Shown: positions 1-9,681, counted from the stretch's first letter. The stretch is DNA of 64,000 bases from an uncultured Caproiciproducens sp. (GCF_963664915.1 NZ_OY761810.1:1812661-1876660); one strand, 5' to 3'. Numbers and translations: made by a program. Notes: a model not told the origin generated them from the letters alone.

Positions 1-702
1 GAAGAGGAACAGTTTAAGGCGTATAAAACAGTACTGGAAAAGATGGGCGGAAAACGCGTAATTATCCGTACTTTGGATTTGGGTGCGGACAAACAGGTGC
101 CGTACCTTGATATTCCGCACGAAGAAAACCCGGCGATGGGCTATCGTGCGATTCGAATTTGTCTGGACCGTCAGGATCTTTTCGTCACACAACTCAGGGC
201 GTTAATCCGCGCGTCAGCGTATGGCAGACTTGCTATTATGTTTCCGATGATTATATCGGTCGATGAGGTAAAGCAAATAAAATTGATTGTCGAAAAGGTC
301 AAAAAGGATCTGACGGAAGAAAAAATTGCTTTTGCATCGGATTTTGAGCTAGGTATTATGATTGAAACGCCGGCATCTGTTATGCTGAGCGACCTGCTTG
401 CGAAGGAAGTTGATTTCTTCAGCATTGGAACCAACGACCTGACACAGTATACATTAGCGGTCGACCGTATGAACCATACGATTTCCAAATTGTTTGACTC
501 GCGTCATCCCGCGGTATTGCGCATGATCGAGAAGACTGCGGAAAGTGCAATCAATGCCGGTATCTGGGTGGGTATCTGCGGCGAATCAGCTGCGGATACA
601 AGCTTGACGGAATTCTATGTAAAAATCGGCGTGAGTGAGCTTTCGGTCACCCCCTCCGCAGTGCTTGAGCTGCGGAAAGCGGTTCAGCAAGTCGATTTAT
701 AA
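1..702 (+). CDS. ptsI: PTS enzyme I (phosphoenolpyruvate-protein phosphotransferase), C-terminal part
   Basis: This is the 3' end of the gene. The frame is already open at base 1 and reads EEEQFKAYKTVLEKMGG before the first internal ATG, so the true start lies upstream of the window. The visible 233 residues are the PEP-binding TIM-barrel domain. Family signatures include RTLDLGADK, the GYRAIR segment, the MIETPASV strand, GTNDLTQYTLAVDR and the active-site cysteine in GICGESAAD. Enzyme I moves phosphate from PEP to HPr and so feeds all PTS permeases, including the EIIBC/EIIA pair at 20-22 kb. The gene ends at a strong hairpin shared with the convergent cadA. Identity is secure; only the N-terminal phosphohistidine domain is missing from view. 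Confidence 0.96.
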   Translation, partial: EEEQFKAYKTVLEKMGGKRVIIRTLDLGADKQVPYLDIPHEENPAMGYRAIRICLDRQDLFVTQLRALIRASAYGRLAIMFPMIISVDEVKQIKLIVEKVKKDLTEEKIAFASDFELGIMIETPASVMLSDLLAKEVDFFSIGTNDLTQYTLAVDRMNHTISKLFDSRHPAVLRMIEKTAESAINAGIWVGICGESAADTSLTEFYVKIGVSELSVTPSAVLELRKAVQQVDL

Positions 703-720
703 AGTCAGAAACTATAATGT

Positions 721-758
721 AAACAGCCTCCCGTTCAAAATTGAACGGGAGGCTGTTT
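721..758. terminator. Bidirectional hairpin terminator between ptsI and cadA
   Basis: A perfect 18-bp stem (721-738 with 741-758) has A-rich and T-rich flanks on both sides. It sits between two convergent genes whose stop codons are 17 and 15 bases away, so it can end transcription from both. Confidence 0.9.
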
Positions 759-773
759 ACACATCCGATATGT

Positions 774-2807
774 TCAGCGAAATTTTAAAATTCTTGTTGC
801 GTTGATGACGGTGAGAATACATACGCCGACATCCGCGAATACAGCCATCCACATGGGAGAATAGCCAAGGGCTGCTAGAACCAGAACCATTGCTTTGAAA
901 ACGAGTGCAAAGGCAATATTGAAGCGGATGACGTTCATTGCGCGGCGTGCAATCTGTATGGCGGGCGCAAGTTTGGATGGTTTATCCAGCGTGAGTACAA
1001 CATCGGAAGCTTCTATTGCCGCGTCGGTGCCAAGTCCCATTGCAACGCCGCAGTCGGATGCAGCCAGAACAGGCGCGTCATTAATGCCATCGCCAACGAA
1101 AATGGTCCGGCCGGTTTCACTGCGGATTTTCTCCATCATGTCGACTTTATTTTCCGGAAGCAGCCCGGCATGATACTCAGTGATTCCGCAGGCCAAAGCT
1201 GCCGCCGCCGCTGACTTTTCATTATCCCCGGTCAGCATGACGATTCGGTGAAGACCGATTTCTTTCAGAAGTCTGACACTTTCAGACGCGTCGGACTTTG
1301 CGGTGTCACTGAGCTCGATGCTGCCCTCTATGACGCCGTCAACCGCGATAAAGATCGATGCGGGGGAAATGTCACCCATGTCCAGTCCGTTTTCTTCAAG
1401 CAGATTTCTGCGGCCGCAAATTACTTTTTTATCGTTGATAGAACCGACTACACCGTGGCCCGGAACTTCCTCAGCCTGATCAACCGGCAAAAATTCCAAC
1501 TTGGCCGCGGCTTTCAGCACTGCTTTTGCGGCAGGGTGCGAACTGTATTGCTCGGCAGAGGCCGCAATTTGCAGAAGTTCAGTTTCACTTAGATTCCCCA
1601 ATACATTAATCTTGCTTAATTGAAGCTCGCCGCTGGTCAAAGTGCCTGTTTTATCAAACACGACCGCGTCGGCAAGAGCCAGAGCCTCTAAAAATCTTCC
1701 GCCTTTAATCAGCACTCCATTCTTACTTTCGGCGCCGATACCGGCGTAAAAGCCGAGCGGGACGGAGATGATCAGTGCGCATGGACAGGATGCAACAAGG
1801 AAGACCAATGCGCGGTAAAGCCAGACACGAAACTCGCCCAGTCCGAATAAAGGCGGCAGAGCCATGAGTAAAACCGCAAGTACAATGACCACAGGAGTGT
1901 AAATTTCAGCAAAGCGGGTAATTAATTTTTCCGCCTTGCCTTTCCGAGCGGAAGCGGATTCAACCATTGCAATGATTCTTGAGGCGGCTGAATTTTGGAA
2001 ATCATTGGTTACTTCAATCGTCAGAAGACCCTGTTCATTCATCATTCCCGAAAGGACGGCAGAACCGGCAGCAGCATCAATGGGGACACTTTCTCCGGTC
2101 AGCGCGGAAGCGTTCAGCACTGAATTTCCCGAAAGGACAATGCCATCCAGCGGGATTCTTTCAAAAGGGTATATAAGTATGGTATCGCCAATCTGAATTT
2201 GTTCAGCGGAAACCATTTCCTCATTTCCACTCTGAACTCTTCGGGCAGTATCCGCGCGTATTTCGGCGAGCTTTTCAATGCTTTCACGGGAATTGTCTAT
2301 CGCTTTGTCTTCAATGATTTCTCCCAGCTTATAAAGGATAGCGACCATAGCGGCTTCAAGATACTGCCCAAGGCAGAAGGCGGCGATGACGGCTATCGCC
2401 ATCAGAGTAGTTTCATCCACCCGAAGCCTCAGCAATGCGCGATAACCGCTTCTGAACACACGCCAGCCTGCGAAAATAATGGAGGCACCAAACAATATCC
2501 CCAGAGTAATTGAAGGGGCGTAAAAAACATGTTCCGCAATCAGGCCCGCTGCAAAAAACAGCAGCGCGGAGATGCTTTCAATTTTAAATGCAGCAGGGTT
2601 TTCCTCCTCACCGCTTTCGCAATGACCGCAACCGCATCCACAGCTGGATGCGTGGTGATGTTTCTGCTCTTTTCCGTGCTCGTGTTCGCTTTCGCAGTGA
2701 GTTCTATGGTCGTTACCGCAGTCGCAGGAACTGTTAAATTCTTGGTTGCCGTCGCCGCACGCGCAAACAGCGCATTTGACTTTGTGCTCATGCTGATTTT
2801 CATGCAT
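774..2807 (-). CDS. cadA: Heavy-metal-translocating P1B-type ATPase (Cd/Zn/Pb efflux, CadA/ZntA type)
   Basis: A membrane pump that uses ATP to expel divalent soft metals. All P1B landmarks are visible in the 677 residues: TGES at 237-240, the transmembrane metal site CPC at 341-343, phosphorylation motif DKTGTLT at 385-391, the HP dipeptide at 423-424, GDGINDAP at 572-579 and an Asp in the last membrane segment (about 659), as in Zn/Cd pumps. There is no HMA domain with a CxxC motif. Instead residues 1-65 hold 11 His and 10 Cys, a likely metal-binding tail. The start overlaps the end of cadC by 8 bases, so the two are co-transcribed and probably translationally coupled. The exact metal is inferred from the regulator's sites and is not proven. 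Confidence 0.92.
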   Translation of the reverse strand: MHENQHEHKVKCAVCACGDGNQEFNSSCDCGNDHRTHCESEHEHGKEQKHHHASSCGCGCGHCESGEEENPAAFKIESISALLFFAAGLIAEHVFYAPSITLGILFGASIIFAGWRVFRSGYRALLRLRVDETTLMAIAVIAAFCLGQYLEAAMVAILYKLGEIIEDKAIDNSRESIEKLAEIRADTARRVQSGNEEMVSAEQIQIGDTILIYPFERIPLDGIVLSGNSVLNASALTGESVPIDAAAGSAVLSGMMNEQGLLTIEVTNDFQNSAASRIIAMVESASARKGKAEKLITRFAEIYTPVVIVLAVLLMALPPLFGLGEFRVWLYRALVFLVASCPCALIISVPLGFYAGIGAESKNGVLIKGGRFLEALALADAVVFDKTGTLTSGELQLSKINVLGNLSETELLQIAASAEQYSSHPAAKAVLKAAAKLEFLPVDQAEEVPGHGVVGSINDKKVICGRRNLLEENGLDMGDISPASIFIAVDGVIEGSIELSDTAKSDASESVRLLKEIGLHRIVMLTGDNEKSAAAAALACGITEYHAGLLPENKVDMMEKIRSETGRTIFVGDGINDAPVLAASDCGVAMGLGTDAAIEASDVVLTLDKPSKLAPAIQIARRAMNVIRFNIAFALVFKAMVLVLAALGYSPMWMAVFADVGVCILTVINATRILKFR

Positions 2808-3180
2808 GTTGATTTCCCTCCTTCACGTGATTCAGTCCCTGCTCGAATAGCAGACGTACATGCTCGTCGTCCAGCGAATAGAAGGAGGATTTTCCTTCGC
2901 GCCTTACCCGGACAAGGTGTGCATTTCGCAGAAGACGAAGCTGATGTGAAATGGCAGACTGTCCCATTCCCAATATTTCGGCAATATCACAAACGCATAG
3001 CTCGCTTTCAAACAGAGCACAGATAATTCTGACTCTTGTGGTGTCTCCAAAAACCTTAAACAGCTCTGCGAGTGAAAACAGCGTATCCAAATCGGGCATT
3101 CCAATTAGTGTCTTTTCAACGAGGTTATGGTGGATACAATTTTCTTCACAAAGATCGGTAAATTCCTCCAATAAAATCAC
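2800..3180 (-). CDS. cadC: ArsR/SmtB-family metal-sensing repressor, CadC type
   Basis: A 126-residue winged-helix repressor expected to leave DNA when it binds metal. Both metal sites of CadC can be read with its spacing. The alpha3N cysteines are C11, C15, C62 and C64 (the last two in ELCVCD). The alpha5 set is D105, H107, H118 and E121, matching the D-x-H-x10-H-x2-E pattern. The DNA-recognition helix lies around GMGQSAISHQLRLLR (71-85). It is the first gene of a two-gene operon with cadA, and a palindromic operator lies just upstream of its start. The four-cysteine site favours Cd(II)/Pb(II)/Zn(II) sensing over nickel or arsenic; this is inference from family knowledge. Confidence 0.9.
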   Translation of the reverse strand: MILLEEFTDLCEENCIHHNLVEKTLIGMPDLDTLFSLAELFKVFGDTTRVRIICALFESELCVCDIAEILGMGQSAISHQLRLLRNAHLVRVRREGKSSFYSLDDEHVRLLFEQGLNHVKEGNQHA

Positions 3181-3190
3181 TCCTGTTCAT

Positions 3191-3246
3191 ATGAACATAT
3201 ATTCATTTGTTTAATTTATTATATTCCACAGAACTGGGTTATGCAA
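3191..3246 (-). promoter_or_regulatory. cadCA promoter and ArsR-type operator
   Basis: On the minus strand, TTGCAT (3241-3246), a 17-base spacer and a perfect TATAAT (3218-3223) form the promoter. Just downstream lies the inverted repeat ATGAA-N6-TTCAT (3191-3206), which resembles SmtB/CadC operators. CadC bound here would block the start of transcription. Confidence 0.75.
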
Positions 3247-3474
3247 TAGTATTTTTAAAAATTCTCATATTTCCCTACAAACTCCGAAAATATAACATAT
3301 CACTTTATTTTGATAAAGGTTAACAAGGCATATTTGTTGGCTCTGCGTGCCGTATACATCTAACTATATTGAATATTGAGAAAATTAATATGCAAAAAAA
3401 TGGAGTATTTGAGAATTGTCAACATATTAAGCTTGTATTCTGAATTAAAAATTGATATAATAATGCATAGTATA

Positions 3475-3518
3475 GCTTATGTAGGACACATTCAAGGATG
3501 AGTGTGTCCTACATAAGC
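3475..3518. repeat. Perfect 16-bp inverted repeat (hairpin) in an AT-rich intergenic region
   Basis: GCTTATGTAGGACACA (3475-3490) is exactly complementary to 3503-3518 across a 12-base loop. No T-run follows on either strand, so it is not a standard terminator. It lies in the 493-base gap between cadC and oppB. Apart from the cad promoter at one end and the opp promoter at the other, the gap is AT-rich with no gene seen. Confidence 0.8.
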
Positions 3519-3543
3519 ATTTACAGGAAAATTATAGACTTTG

Positions 3544-3572
3544 TTGAATTAAGGCTATATTTGTGATATAAT
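3544..3572 (+). promoter_or_regulatory. Probable promoter of the opp operon
   Basis: TTGAAT (3544-3549), a 17-base spacer and TATAAT (3567-3572), preceded by TGA to give an extended -10. It lies about 100 bases upstream of oppB. Confidence 0.6.
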
Positions 3573-3673
3573 TTTGAATTGTGTTCTTGTATTTTAGAAA
3601 GATCCTAATATTCATTTGGAACCTAAAACATGATGATATGTTTTGCAAACAGGAATTTTAAGGAGTGGCTGTA

Positions 3674-4591
3674 GTGACAAATTATGTGATAAAGCGTATT
3701 GGGTATGCGCTTTTGACAATTATTCTGATTTCCATCATCACATTTGCGCTGATGAACATGATACCCGGCGGCCCTTTTCTGAGTGAGAAGGCGGTGTCTC
3801 CGGCTACAACACAGGCGTTGAACGCAAAATACGGTCTCGACAAACCAATTTATGTGCAGTACGGAAATTATATGAATAATTTGCTGCACGGTGATTTTGG
3901 CCTTTCCATTAAACAAAAAGGAAGGACCGCCAATGATATTATTTTTTCCACATTTCCTGTTTCGGCCCGGCTTGGTGGAATTTCAATTCTGGTCGCATTG
4001 TTTTTAGGCTTGATCATGGGTTCCGTTGCCGCTTTGAACAGGGGAAACTGGGGAGACAGCGTTTTGATGATCATTTCAACGCTAGGAATTGCTGTTCCTT
4101 CTTTTGTTGTGGCTACTTTTTTTATGATGACCTTCGGCGTAAATTTGCACTGGCTGCCTACGATGGGATTGAAGACTCCGATTCATTATATACTGCCGGT
4201 TGCAACACTTGCATTTTATCCGATGGCATATATTACGCGTCTGATGCGGTCAAGTATGCTGGACGCATTGAACCAGGACTACATACGAACAGCAAAAGCA
4301 AAGGGAGTAAGTAAATTCTCCATGCTGTTTAAACATGCCCTGCGGAATGCGATTATCCCGATCATCACTTATGTCGGCCCGTTGCTTGCTTATACCGTTT
4401 CGGGCAGCTTTGTTGTTGAAAAAATCTTTAATATTCCCGGTCTCGGGCGTGAGTTTATCAATTGCATCAGCGGGCGGGATTATCCTATGGTGATGAGCAC
4501 AACAATTTTTCTGGCGGTGCTGCTGGTTTTAATCAATGTTCTTGTTGATATTTGTTATAAATTGGTCGATCCTAGAATTAAATTAAAGTAA
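3674..4591 (+). CDS. oppB: Oligopeptide ABC transporter permease OppB
   Basis: Inner-membrane permease of a peptide importer, 305 residues. The first helix (RIGYALLTIILISIITFALM) is followed by the OppB-type loop MIPGGPF and by the EAA-type cytoplasmic loop that contacts the ATPases (around DYIRTAKAKGVS). The C-terminal segment NIPGLGREFI is typical of OppB/DppB. The GTG at 3674 is chosen because AAGGAG at 3660-3665 sits 8 bases upstream; a GTG at 3665 would overlap that ribosome site. It is the first gene of oppBCDF-oppA. Whether the substrate is di-, tri- or oligopeptide cannot be told from this gene. Confidence 0.93.
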   Translation: MTNYVIKRIGYALLTIILISIITFALMNMIPGGPFLSEKAVSPATTQALNAKYGLDKPIYVQYGNYMNNLLHGDFGLSIKQKGRTANDIIFSTFPVSARLGGISILVALFLGLIMGSVAALNRGNWGDSVLMIISTLGIAVPSFVVATFFMMTFGVNLHWLPTMGLKTPIHYILPVATLAFYPMAYITRLMRSSMLDALNQDYIRTAKAKGVSKFSMLFKHALRNAIIPIITYVGPLLAYTVSGSFVVEKIFNIPGLGREFINCISGRDYPMVMSTTIFLAVLLVLINVLVDICYKLVDPRIKLK

Positions 4592-4612
4592 GAAAGGCAG
4601 GGAAGTAATTCA

Positions 4613-5671
4613 ATGGAAGAAATTAAATTAAAGAAAAATCCTTTCAGTATGCAGTTAAATGCGGAAGACTTTTTACCTGCCAGCTCTGAAGATAAAGAAC
4701 AGCTTAATGTCATGCGCGAAAGCACGACTTATTGGAAAGACGCAATGCAGCGCTTTCGTAAAAATAAAGTGGCGATGGCTGCGTTCGTTGTCATTATCAT
4801 CATTCTCATATTTGCATTTATCGTTCCCAATTTTTATCCGTATCAATACGATCAGCAGGTGCGGGGAAGTGAAGATTTGACGCCGCTGCAGTATTCCCAG
4901 ACGGAAATCCAAAAAATGAATGCCGGTCAGAGTGTGTTTCCTCACATTTTCGGCACAGACAAATTTGGTCGCGACCTTGGTATCCGCGTAATGGTAGGCG
5001 CTAAAATTTCCCTTTTGGTCGGATTGATTGCCAGCGCCCTTGTTCTGTTAATCGGCAGCATCTATGGCGCGGTCGCCGGCTACTTCGGCGGCAAAGTCGA
5101 TTTAATTATGATGAGAATTGTGGATATCATATATTCTATACCGGACATTCTGATTATCATCCTGTTGCAGGTTTCTCTTAAAGAACCCTTGAATTTACTG
5201 TTTGCAAGCAATCCTGCTTTTGCCGGTCTGCAAAGGGTCGGTGTCGGATTAATCAGTATTTTTATTACTTTCAGCTTGCTGTATTGGGTTGGAATGGCCC
5301 GTATTGTACGCGGCCAGGTCATGTCGCTGAAGGAACAGGAATTTGTTACGGCGGCCAGGGCGCTGGGGGCTTCGAACGGAAGAATCATCCGCCAGCATCT
5401 GATTCCTAATTGTATCGGTACTTTGATCGTTACGACAACACTCCAGATTCCATCCGCAATTTTTACAGAGGCGTTTTTGAGCTTTTTAGGTCTTGGCGTT
5501 GCTGCGCCGATGGCAAGCCTTGGTTCTTTGGCCTCGTCCGCCATTGACGGAATCACGTCATATGCCTATCGGCTGATCGTTCCGGCAGTTGTAATCAGTT
5601 TGATTATTTTATCATTCAATCTTTTTGGTGACGGCCTGAGAGACGCGTTTGATCCAAAGCTAAAGAAATAG
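4613..5671 (+). CDS. oppC: Oligopeptide ABC transporter permease OppC
   Basis: Second permease, 352 residues, pairing with OppB. A cytoplasmic N-terminal tail of about 60 residues with the FRKNKVAMAAF motif (OppC N-terminal domain) precedes the first helix. The GTDKFGRDLGIRVMVGAK segment and the EAA loop (EFVTAARALGASNGRII) are characteristic, as is the end LFGDGLRDAFDPKLK. It begins 21 bases after oppB and ends 11 bases before oppD, which supports a single transcript. Confidence 0.94.
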   Translation: MEEIKLKKNPFSMQLNAEDFLPASSEDKEQLNVMRESTTYWKDAMQRFRKNKVAMAAFVVIIIILIFAFIVPNFYPYQYDQQVRGSEDLTPLQYSQTEIQKMNAGQSVFPHIFGTDKFGRDLGIRVMVGAKISLLVGLIASALVLLIGSIYGAVAGYFGGKVDLIMMRIVDIIYSIPDILIIILLQVSLKEPLNLLFASNPAFAGLQRVGVGLISIFITFSLLYWVGMARIVRGQVMSLKEQEFVTAARALGASNGRIIRQHLIPNCIGTLIVTTTLQIPSAIFTEAFLSFLGLGVAAPMASLGSLASSAIDGITSYAYRLIVPAVVISLIILSFNLFGDGLRDAFDPKLKK

Positions 5672-5682
5672 GAGATTTGAAA

Positions 5683-6693
5683 ATGAGTTCTAATTGTTTG
5701 CTTGATATAAAAAATCTTCAAGTTTCTTTTTTTACCCCGGCCGGTGAAGTGAAAGCAGTCAGCGGTGTTTCGTACACGCTTGACCACGGCGAGGTACTTG
5801 GAATCGTTGGAGAATCCGGAAGCGGAAAGAGTGTTTCTGCTTATACCCTGATGGGAATTATCGCCGATCCCGGTAAAATCGTGGGCGGCACGGTAGAATT
5901 TAATGGTCACCACATTGAAACAATGAAAGAAAAAGAGTTCCGGAAAATGCGCGGCAGCGAAGTCAGCATCATTTTTCAGGATCCAATGACATCTCTGAAC
6001 CCGGTTTATTCAATTGGAAACCAGCTTACAGAAATGCTCCGTCTTCATACGGATAAAAACAAAGCGGAATGCAAGGCTAGGGCAATTGAGCTTTTGGGCT
6101 TGGTTGGAATGAACGAGCCGGAAAAACGCATGAAGCAGTACCCGCACGAATTCTCAGGCGGAATGCGCCAGAGGGTTATGATCGCCATGGCGCTTGCCTG
6201 CGAACCAAAGCTTTTGATCGCGGATGAACCCACCACTGCGCTCGACGTAACCATTCAGGCTCAGATTCTTGAGCTGATGGTGGAGCTGAAAAAGAAAATC
6301 AACATGTCGATTATCATTATAACGCATGATTTGGGCGTTGTGTCCGATGTGTGTGACCGCATTGCGGTTATGTACGCTGGAAAGATTGTAGAGATCGGCA
6401 GTGTCGACGATATATTTTATAATCCCAAACACTGTTACACGGTTGGACTTTTGAATTCCATCCCGAAGATACACGAAGAGGGGCATGAAAGACTGATTCC
6501 AATCGAAGGAACCACAGTCGACCTGCTGAATCCCCCAGCCGGATGCCCGTTTGCTTCCCGCTGCAACCAATGCATGAAAATTTGTCTGACGCAAATGCCG
6601 GAGTTTACTGAAATTTCTTCGGGTCATAAGAGCGCCTGCTGGCTTTTACAAAAAGAGCAGTTTGAAAATGCCGGGGAGGGGAACACAAAATGA
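5683..6693 (+). CDS. oppD: Oligopeptide ABC transporter ATP-binding protein OppD
   Basis: ATPase subunit, 336 residues. Walker A (GESGSGKS, about 46-53), the Q-loop ([12 protein letters not shown]), the ABC signature FSGGMRQR and Walker B ([12 protein letters not shown]) are all present. The C-terminal OppD/F domain carries a cysteine cluster ([10 protein letters not shown]) of the type that binds an iron-sulfur cluster in some family members. ATG 5683 is chosen because AGGAG at 5670-5674 is 8 bases upstream; a TTG two codons earlier would be too close. Its stop overlaps the start of oppF by 4 bases, implying translational coupling. Confidence 0.95.
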   Translation: MSSNCLLDIKNLQVSFFTPAGEVKAVSGVSYTLDHGEVLGIVGESGSGKSVSAYTLMGIIADPGKIVGGTVEFNGHHIETMKEKEFRKMRGSEVSIIFQDPMTSLNPVYSIGNQLTEMLRLHTDKNKAECKARAIELLGLVGMNEPEKRMKQYPHEFSGGMRQRVMIAMALACEPKLLIADEPTTALDVTIQAQILELMVELKKKINMSIIIITHDLGVVSDVCDRIAVMYAGKIVEIGSVDDIFYNPKHCYTVGLLNSIPKIHEEGHERLIPIEGTTVDLLNPPAGCPFASRCNQCMKICLTQMPEFTEISSGHKSACWLLQKEQFENAGEGNTK

Positions 6694-7658
6694 GCGAAAA
6701 GCTATTGGAAGTTCAGCATCTTCAGCAGTATTTTCCGGTTAGCGGAGGTATATTCAAGACCAATTATGTGCAGGCTGTTGATGACGTAAGTTTTTTTATA
6801 AACAAGGGGGAAACCTTTGGTCTGGTTGGCGAAAGCGGCTGCGGAAAAACGACAACCGGCAGAACAATATTAAGACTGTATGAGCCGACCGGAGGAAAAA
6901 TTATTTATGGCGGTGTGGACGTCACGCATGTCGATTTTGCTCCTTACCGCAAAAAAATGCAGATCGTTTTTCAGGATCCTTATGCTTCTCTGGATGCCCG
7001 CATGACGGTCGGCGATATTGTTGGCGAACCGATTGACATTCACGGGCTTGCTTCCAACCGAAAAGAACGCAATGACAGAATTCTTTCCCTGCTTGACAGA
7101 GTTGGACTGAATTCCGAACATGCAAATCGGTATCCGCATGAATTTTCCGGCGGTCAGCGTCAGAGAATAGGGATAGCGCGTGCGCTTGCGGTAAACCCTG
7201 AATTTATAGTATGCGACGAGCCGATTTCCGCTCTGGATGTTTCCATACAGGCTCAGGTAGTCAATATGTTTGAAGATCTGCAGCAGGAACTGGGTTTGAC
7301 CTATCTTTTTATTGCCCATGATCTGGCCATCGTTAAGCATATCAGCAACCGCATCGGGGTCATGTACCTTGGTAAACTTGTTGAACTTACGGACAGCGAC
7401 ACGCTCTACGACCATCCGATTCATCCTTACACACAAAGCCTTCTCTCTGCGATACCGATTCCTGATCCGAAGGCAAGCCGTACGAAAAAGAGAATTGTAC
7501 TTCAGGGAGATGTTCCAAGTCCGCTCAATCCGCCTTCTGGCTGCCGTTTCAGAACCCGCTGCCCTTATGCAACGGAACAGTGTGCCGCAGAAGTGCCGGA
7601 ATTCAAGGAATATGAAACAGGCCATTTTGCGGCCTGTCATCGAATCGGTCAATTTTAA
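6690..7658 (+). CDS. oppF: Oligopeptide ABC transporter ATP-binding protein OppF
   Basis: Second ATPase, 322 residues, expected to form a heterodimer with OppD. Walker A (GESGCGKT), the Q-loop [12 protein letters not shown], signature FSGGQRQR and Walker B ([12 protein letters not shown]) are readable. The C-terminal oligopeptide-transporter domain again has a cysteine cluster, [14 protein letters not shown]. The start ATG overlaps the oppD stop (ATGA). The 68 bases that follow, before oppA, contain no obvious terminator, so oppA is probably on the same message. Confidence 0.95.
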   Translation: MSEKLLEVQHLQQYFPVSGGIFKTNYVQAVDDVSFFINKGETFGLVGESGCGKTTTGRTILRLYEPTGGKIIYGGVDVTHVDFAPYRKKMQIVFQDPYASLDARMTVGDIVGEPIDIHGLASNRKERNDRILSLLDRVGLNSEHANRYPHEFSGGQRQRIGIARALAVNPEFIVCDEPISALDVSIQAQVVNMFEDLQQELGLTYLFIAHDLAIVKHISNRIGVMYLGKLVELTDSDTLYDHPIHPYTQSLLSAIPIPDPKASRTKKRIVLQGDVPSPLNPPSGCRFRTRCPYATEQCAAEVPEFKEYETGHFAACHRIGQF

Positions 7659-7726
7659 CTGATTTTAATTTGCTGTGCAAGTTGAAATAACGAAGAAGAG
7701 AAATTTATAAAATGGAGGGATTATTA

Positions 7727-9424
7727 ATGACAAAGAAAATAGTATCTTTGGTCCTGGCGCTGACTTTGATTGCTTCGGCTTTTGCAGGCTGCGGTAATAA
7801 CACAACAGCATCGTCAGGAGCAACATCAACAGCAGGAAGCAATGCAACTGCTGAAGCGAAAACCCTTACCGTATGTGTCGGCGCGGAGCCGACAACAATT
7901 GACCCGGTTCATAACCAAACGGTGGATGGCGGTACTTTGATTCTTCATGCTTTTGAAGGCCTGACAAAGCATGATAAAGACGGAAAAATTGTAAACGGTC
8001 AGGCAAAAGACTTCAAAGTGAGCGACGACCATCTGACCTATACGGTTACTTTGCGCGACGATATTAAATGGTCGGACGGCAAAGCTGTAACGGCCGGCGA
8101 TTTCGTATACGCATGGCAGAGAGGCGTGGATCCGAAGACGGCTTCCGAATATGCCAATATCTTTGATCCGATCAAAAATGCCACCTTGATCCGCAATTCT
8201 GCGGAAGACGGCGCTGAAAAGAAGGCAGACGGCTCCGCTTATACTCCGGCCGACTTGGGAATTGTTGCAAAAGACGACAAGACTCTTGTCATTACGTTGG
8301 CAGCACCCTGCGCTTATATTATGGAGCTGTTCACCTTCCCAACCTATATGCCTGTCAGAAAAGATATCATTGATGCTAAAGGCGACCAGTGGACGCAGGA
8401 CCCCAAAACCTATATCAGCAACGGTCCTTATATGCTCAAGGACTGGAGTCACAAAGAGAGCATGACTTATGTTAAGAACCCGAACTATTATGACAAGGCT
8501 AACATCACAAACGATACGCTGAAGTTCACCTTGATTGAAGATGACGCAGCACAGCTTGCAGCTTACCAAAACAATGAAATTCAGTTTGCCTATCAGTTCC
8601 CTGTGGATGAGATTGCCGCATGGAAGGATAAGGCCGATTTCCACACGATAAACCAATTGGGTACTTATCTGATCTGCTTTAACACCACCAAGGCACCTTT
8701 CAACGATCCCAGAGTCAGAAAAGCCCTTTCCCTTGCTATTGACCGTAACTATCTTGTTGAAAAAGTAACAAAGGGCGGCGAAACCCCTGCTGACGCAATG
8801 GTTTCCACAGGCGTAACCGACCAGGATGCTTCCAAACAGTTCCACGATGTGGGCGGCGGATACTATTCCGTAAAACCTGAAGATTACGAAAAGAATGTTG
8901 CCGAAGCAAAGAAATTGCTTGCCGAAGCCGGCTATCCGGACGGAAAGGGCTTCCCTGCGTTTGAATATATGTTCAATACCTCTACGAAACATCAGTCCGT
9001 CGCAGAAGCGCTGCAGAACATGTGGAAAACAGAGCTCGGCCTAAACGCTTCCATCTCCGCACAGGAATGGTCGGTCTTTGTTGATACCCGTAACAAGGGT
9101 TCCTTCAGCATTGCCCGCCACGGCTGGCTTGCAGACTACAACGACCCGATTTCCTACCTCACCCTGTGGATGACCGGCGACGGCAATAACAATGCAAAAT
9201 ACAGCAACAAGCAATATGATGCTTTGATTAAAAAATCGCTGTCTACAGATGACAACGCAGTCAGAATGCCTGCGATGCATGATGCGGAAAAAATTCTGAT
9301 GGACGACATGCCGATCGCTCCGCTGTTCTTCTACACGCATCCTTATCTGATGAATACCAATCTGAAGAATTTCTATGAGTCTCCGCTTGGTTTCGACTTT
9401 TTCATGTACACTACTGTAGAATAA
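7727..9424 (+). CDS. oppA: Peptide ABC transporter substrate-binding lipoprotein OppA
   Basis: Extracytoplasmic receptor of the peptide importer, 565 residues, SBP family 5. A lipoprotein signal ends in the lipobox SAFAGC, so the mature protein is anchored by a lipidated cysteine. A Ser/Thr/Ala-rich linker follows. Family 5 features include GAEPTTIDPVHNQTVDG near the N-terminus, the segment LRDDIKWSDGKAVTAGDFVYAW and the DPRVRKALSLAIDR motif. ATG 7727 is used because GGAGGG at 7714-7719 is well placed; an ATG at 7712 would put the ribosome site inside the gene. It is last in the operon and ends at a strong terminator. Confidence 0.95.
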   Translation: MTKKIVSLVLALTLIASAFAGCGNNTTASSGATSTAGSNATAEAKTLTVCVGAEPTTIDPVHNQTVDGGTLILHAFEGLTKHDKDGKIVNGQAKDFKVSDDHLTYTVTLRDDIKWSDGKAVTAGDFVYAWQRGVDPKTASEYANIFDPIKNATLIRNSAEDGAEKKADGSAYTPADLGIVAKDDKTLVITLAAPCAYIMELFTFPTYMPVRKDIIDAKGDQWTQDPKTYISNGPYMLKDWSHKESMTYVKNPNYYDKANITNDTLKFTLIEDDAAQLAAYQNNEIQFAYQFPVDEIAAWKDKADFHTINQLGTYLICFNTTKAPFNDPRVRKALSLAIDRNYLVEKVTKGGETPADAMVSTGVTDQDASKQFHDVGGGYYSVKPEDYEKNVAEAKKLLAEAGYPDGKGFPAFEYMFNTSTKHQSVAEALQNMWKTELGLNASISAQEWSVFVDTRNKGSFSIARHGWLADYNDPISYLTLWMTGDGNNNAKYSNKQYDALIKKSLSTDDNAVRMPAMHDAEKILMDDMPIAPLFFYTHPYLMNTNLKNFYESPLGFDFFMYTTVE

Positions 9425-9444
9425 AAAATTAAGACAATTTTCTG

Positions 9445-9475
9445 AGGCGCTTCCCGAAAGGGAGGCGCCTTTTTT
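9445..9475 (+). terminator. Rho-independent terminator of the opp operon
   Basis: GC-rich stem AGGCGCTTCCC / GGGAGGCGCCT with a GAAA loop, followed by a T-run from 9470. It lies 20 bases after the oppA stop. Confidence 0.92.
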
Positions 9476-9681
9476 ACATATTTAATTTTGATATGAATGA
9501 ATAGAGTGTATGATACTGCACCAGAATGAGATTTTATCGGTTTAAAGCGATAGTAAGACGATGAATTTGCAATATGCATTACAGGATATTTCATTTCTAT
9601 AGAGCAGAACATCAAAAAGTAAATAAAAACTGTTAAATTGTACGATTTTTCGAAATAGAACGAATAATTGTAAATATGCAG

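Noticed and set aside
3659-3676. The start region of oppB nearly repeats at 57780-57797 before PII copy 2 (AAGGAG..TGGCTGTAGTG)
   Set aside because: It is a short match around two ribosome sites; chance or shared start-site preference is enough.
7826-8992. A long minus-strand open frame opposite oppA
   Set aside because: It mirrors a well-supported plus-strand gene, has no ribosome site and reads as no known family.
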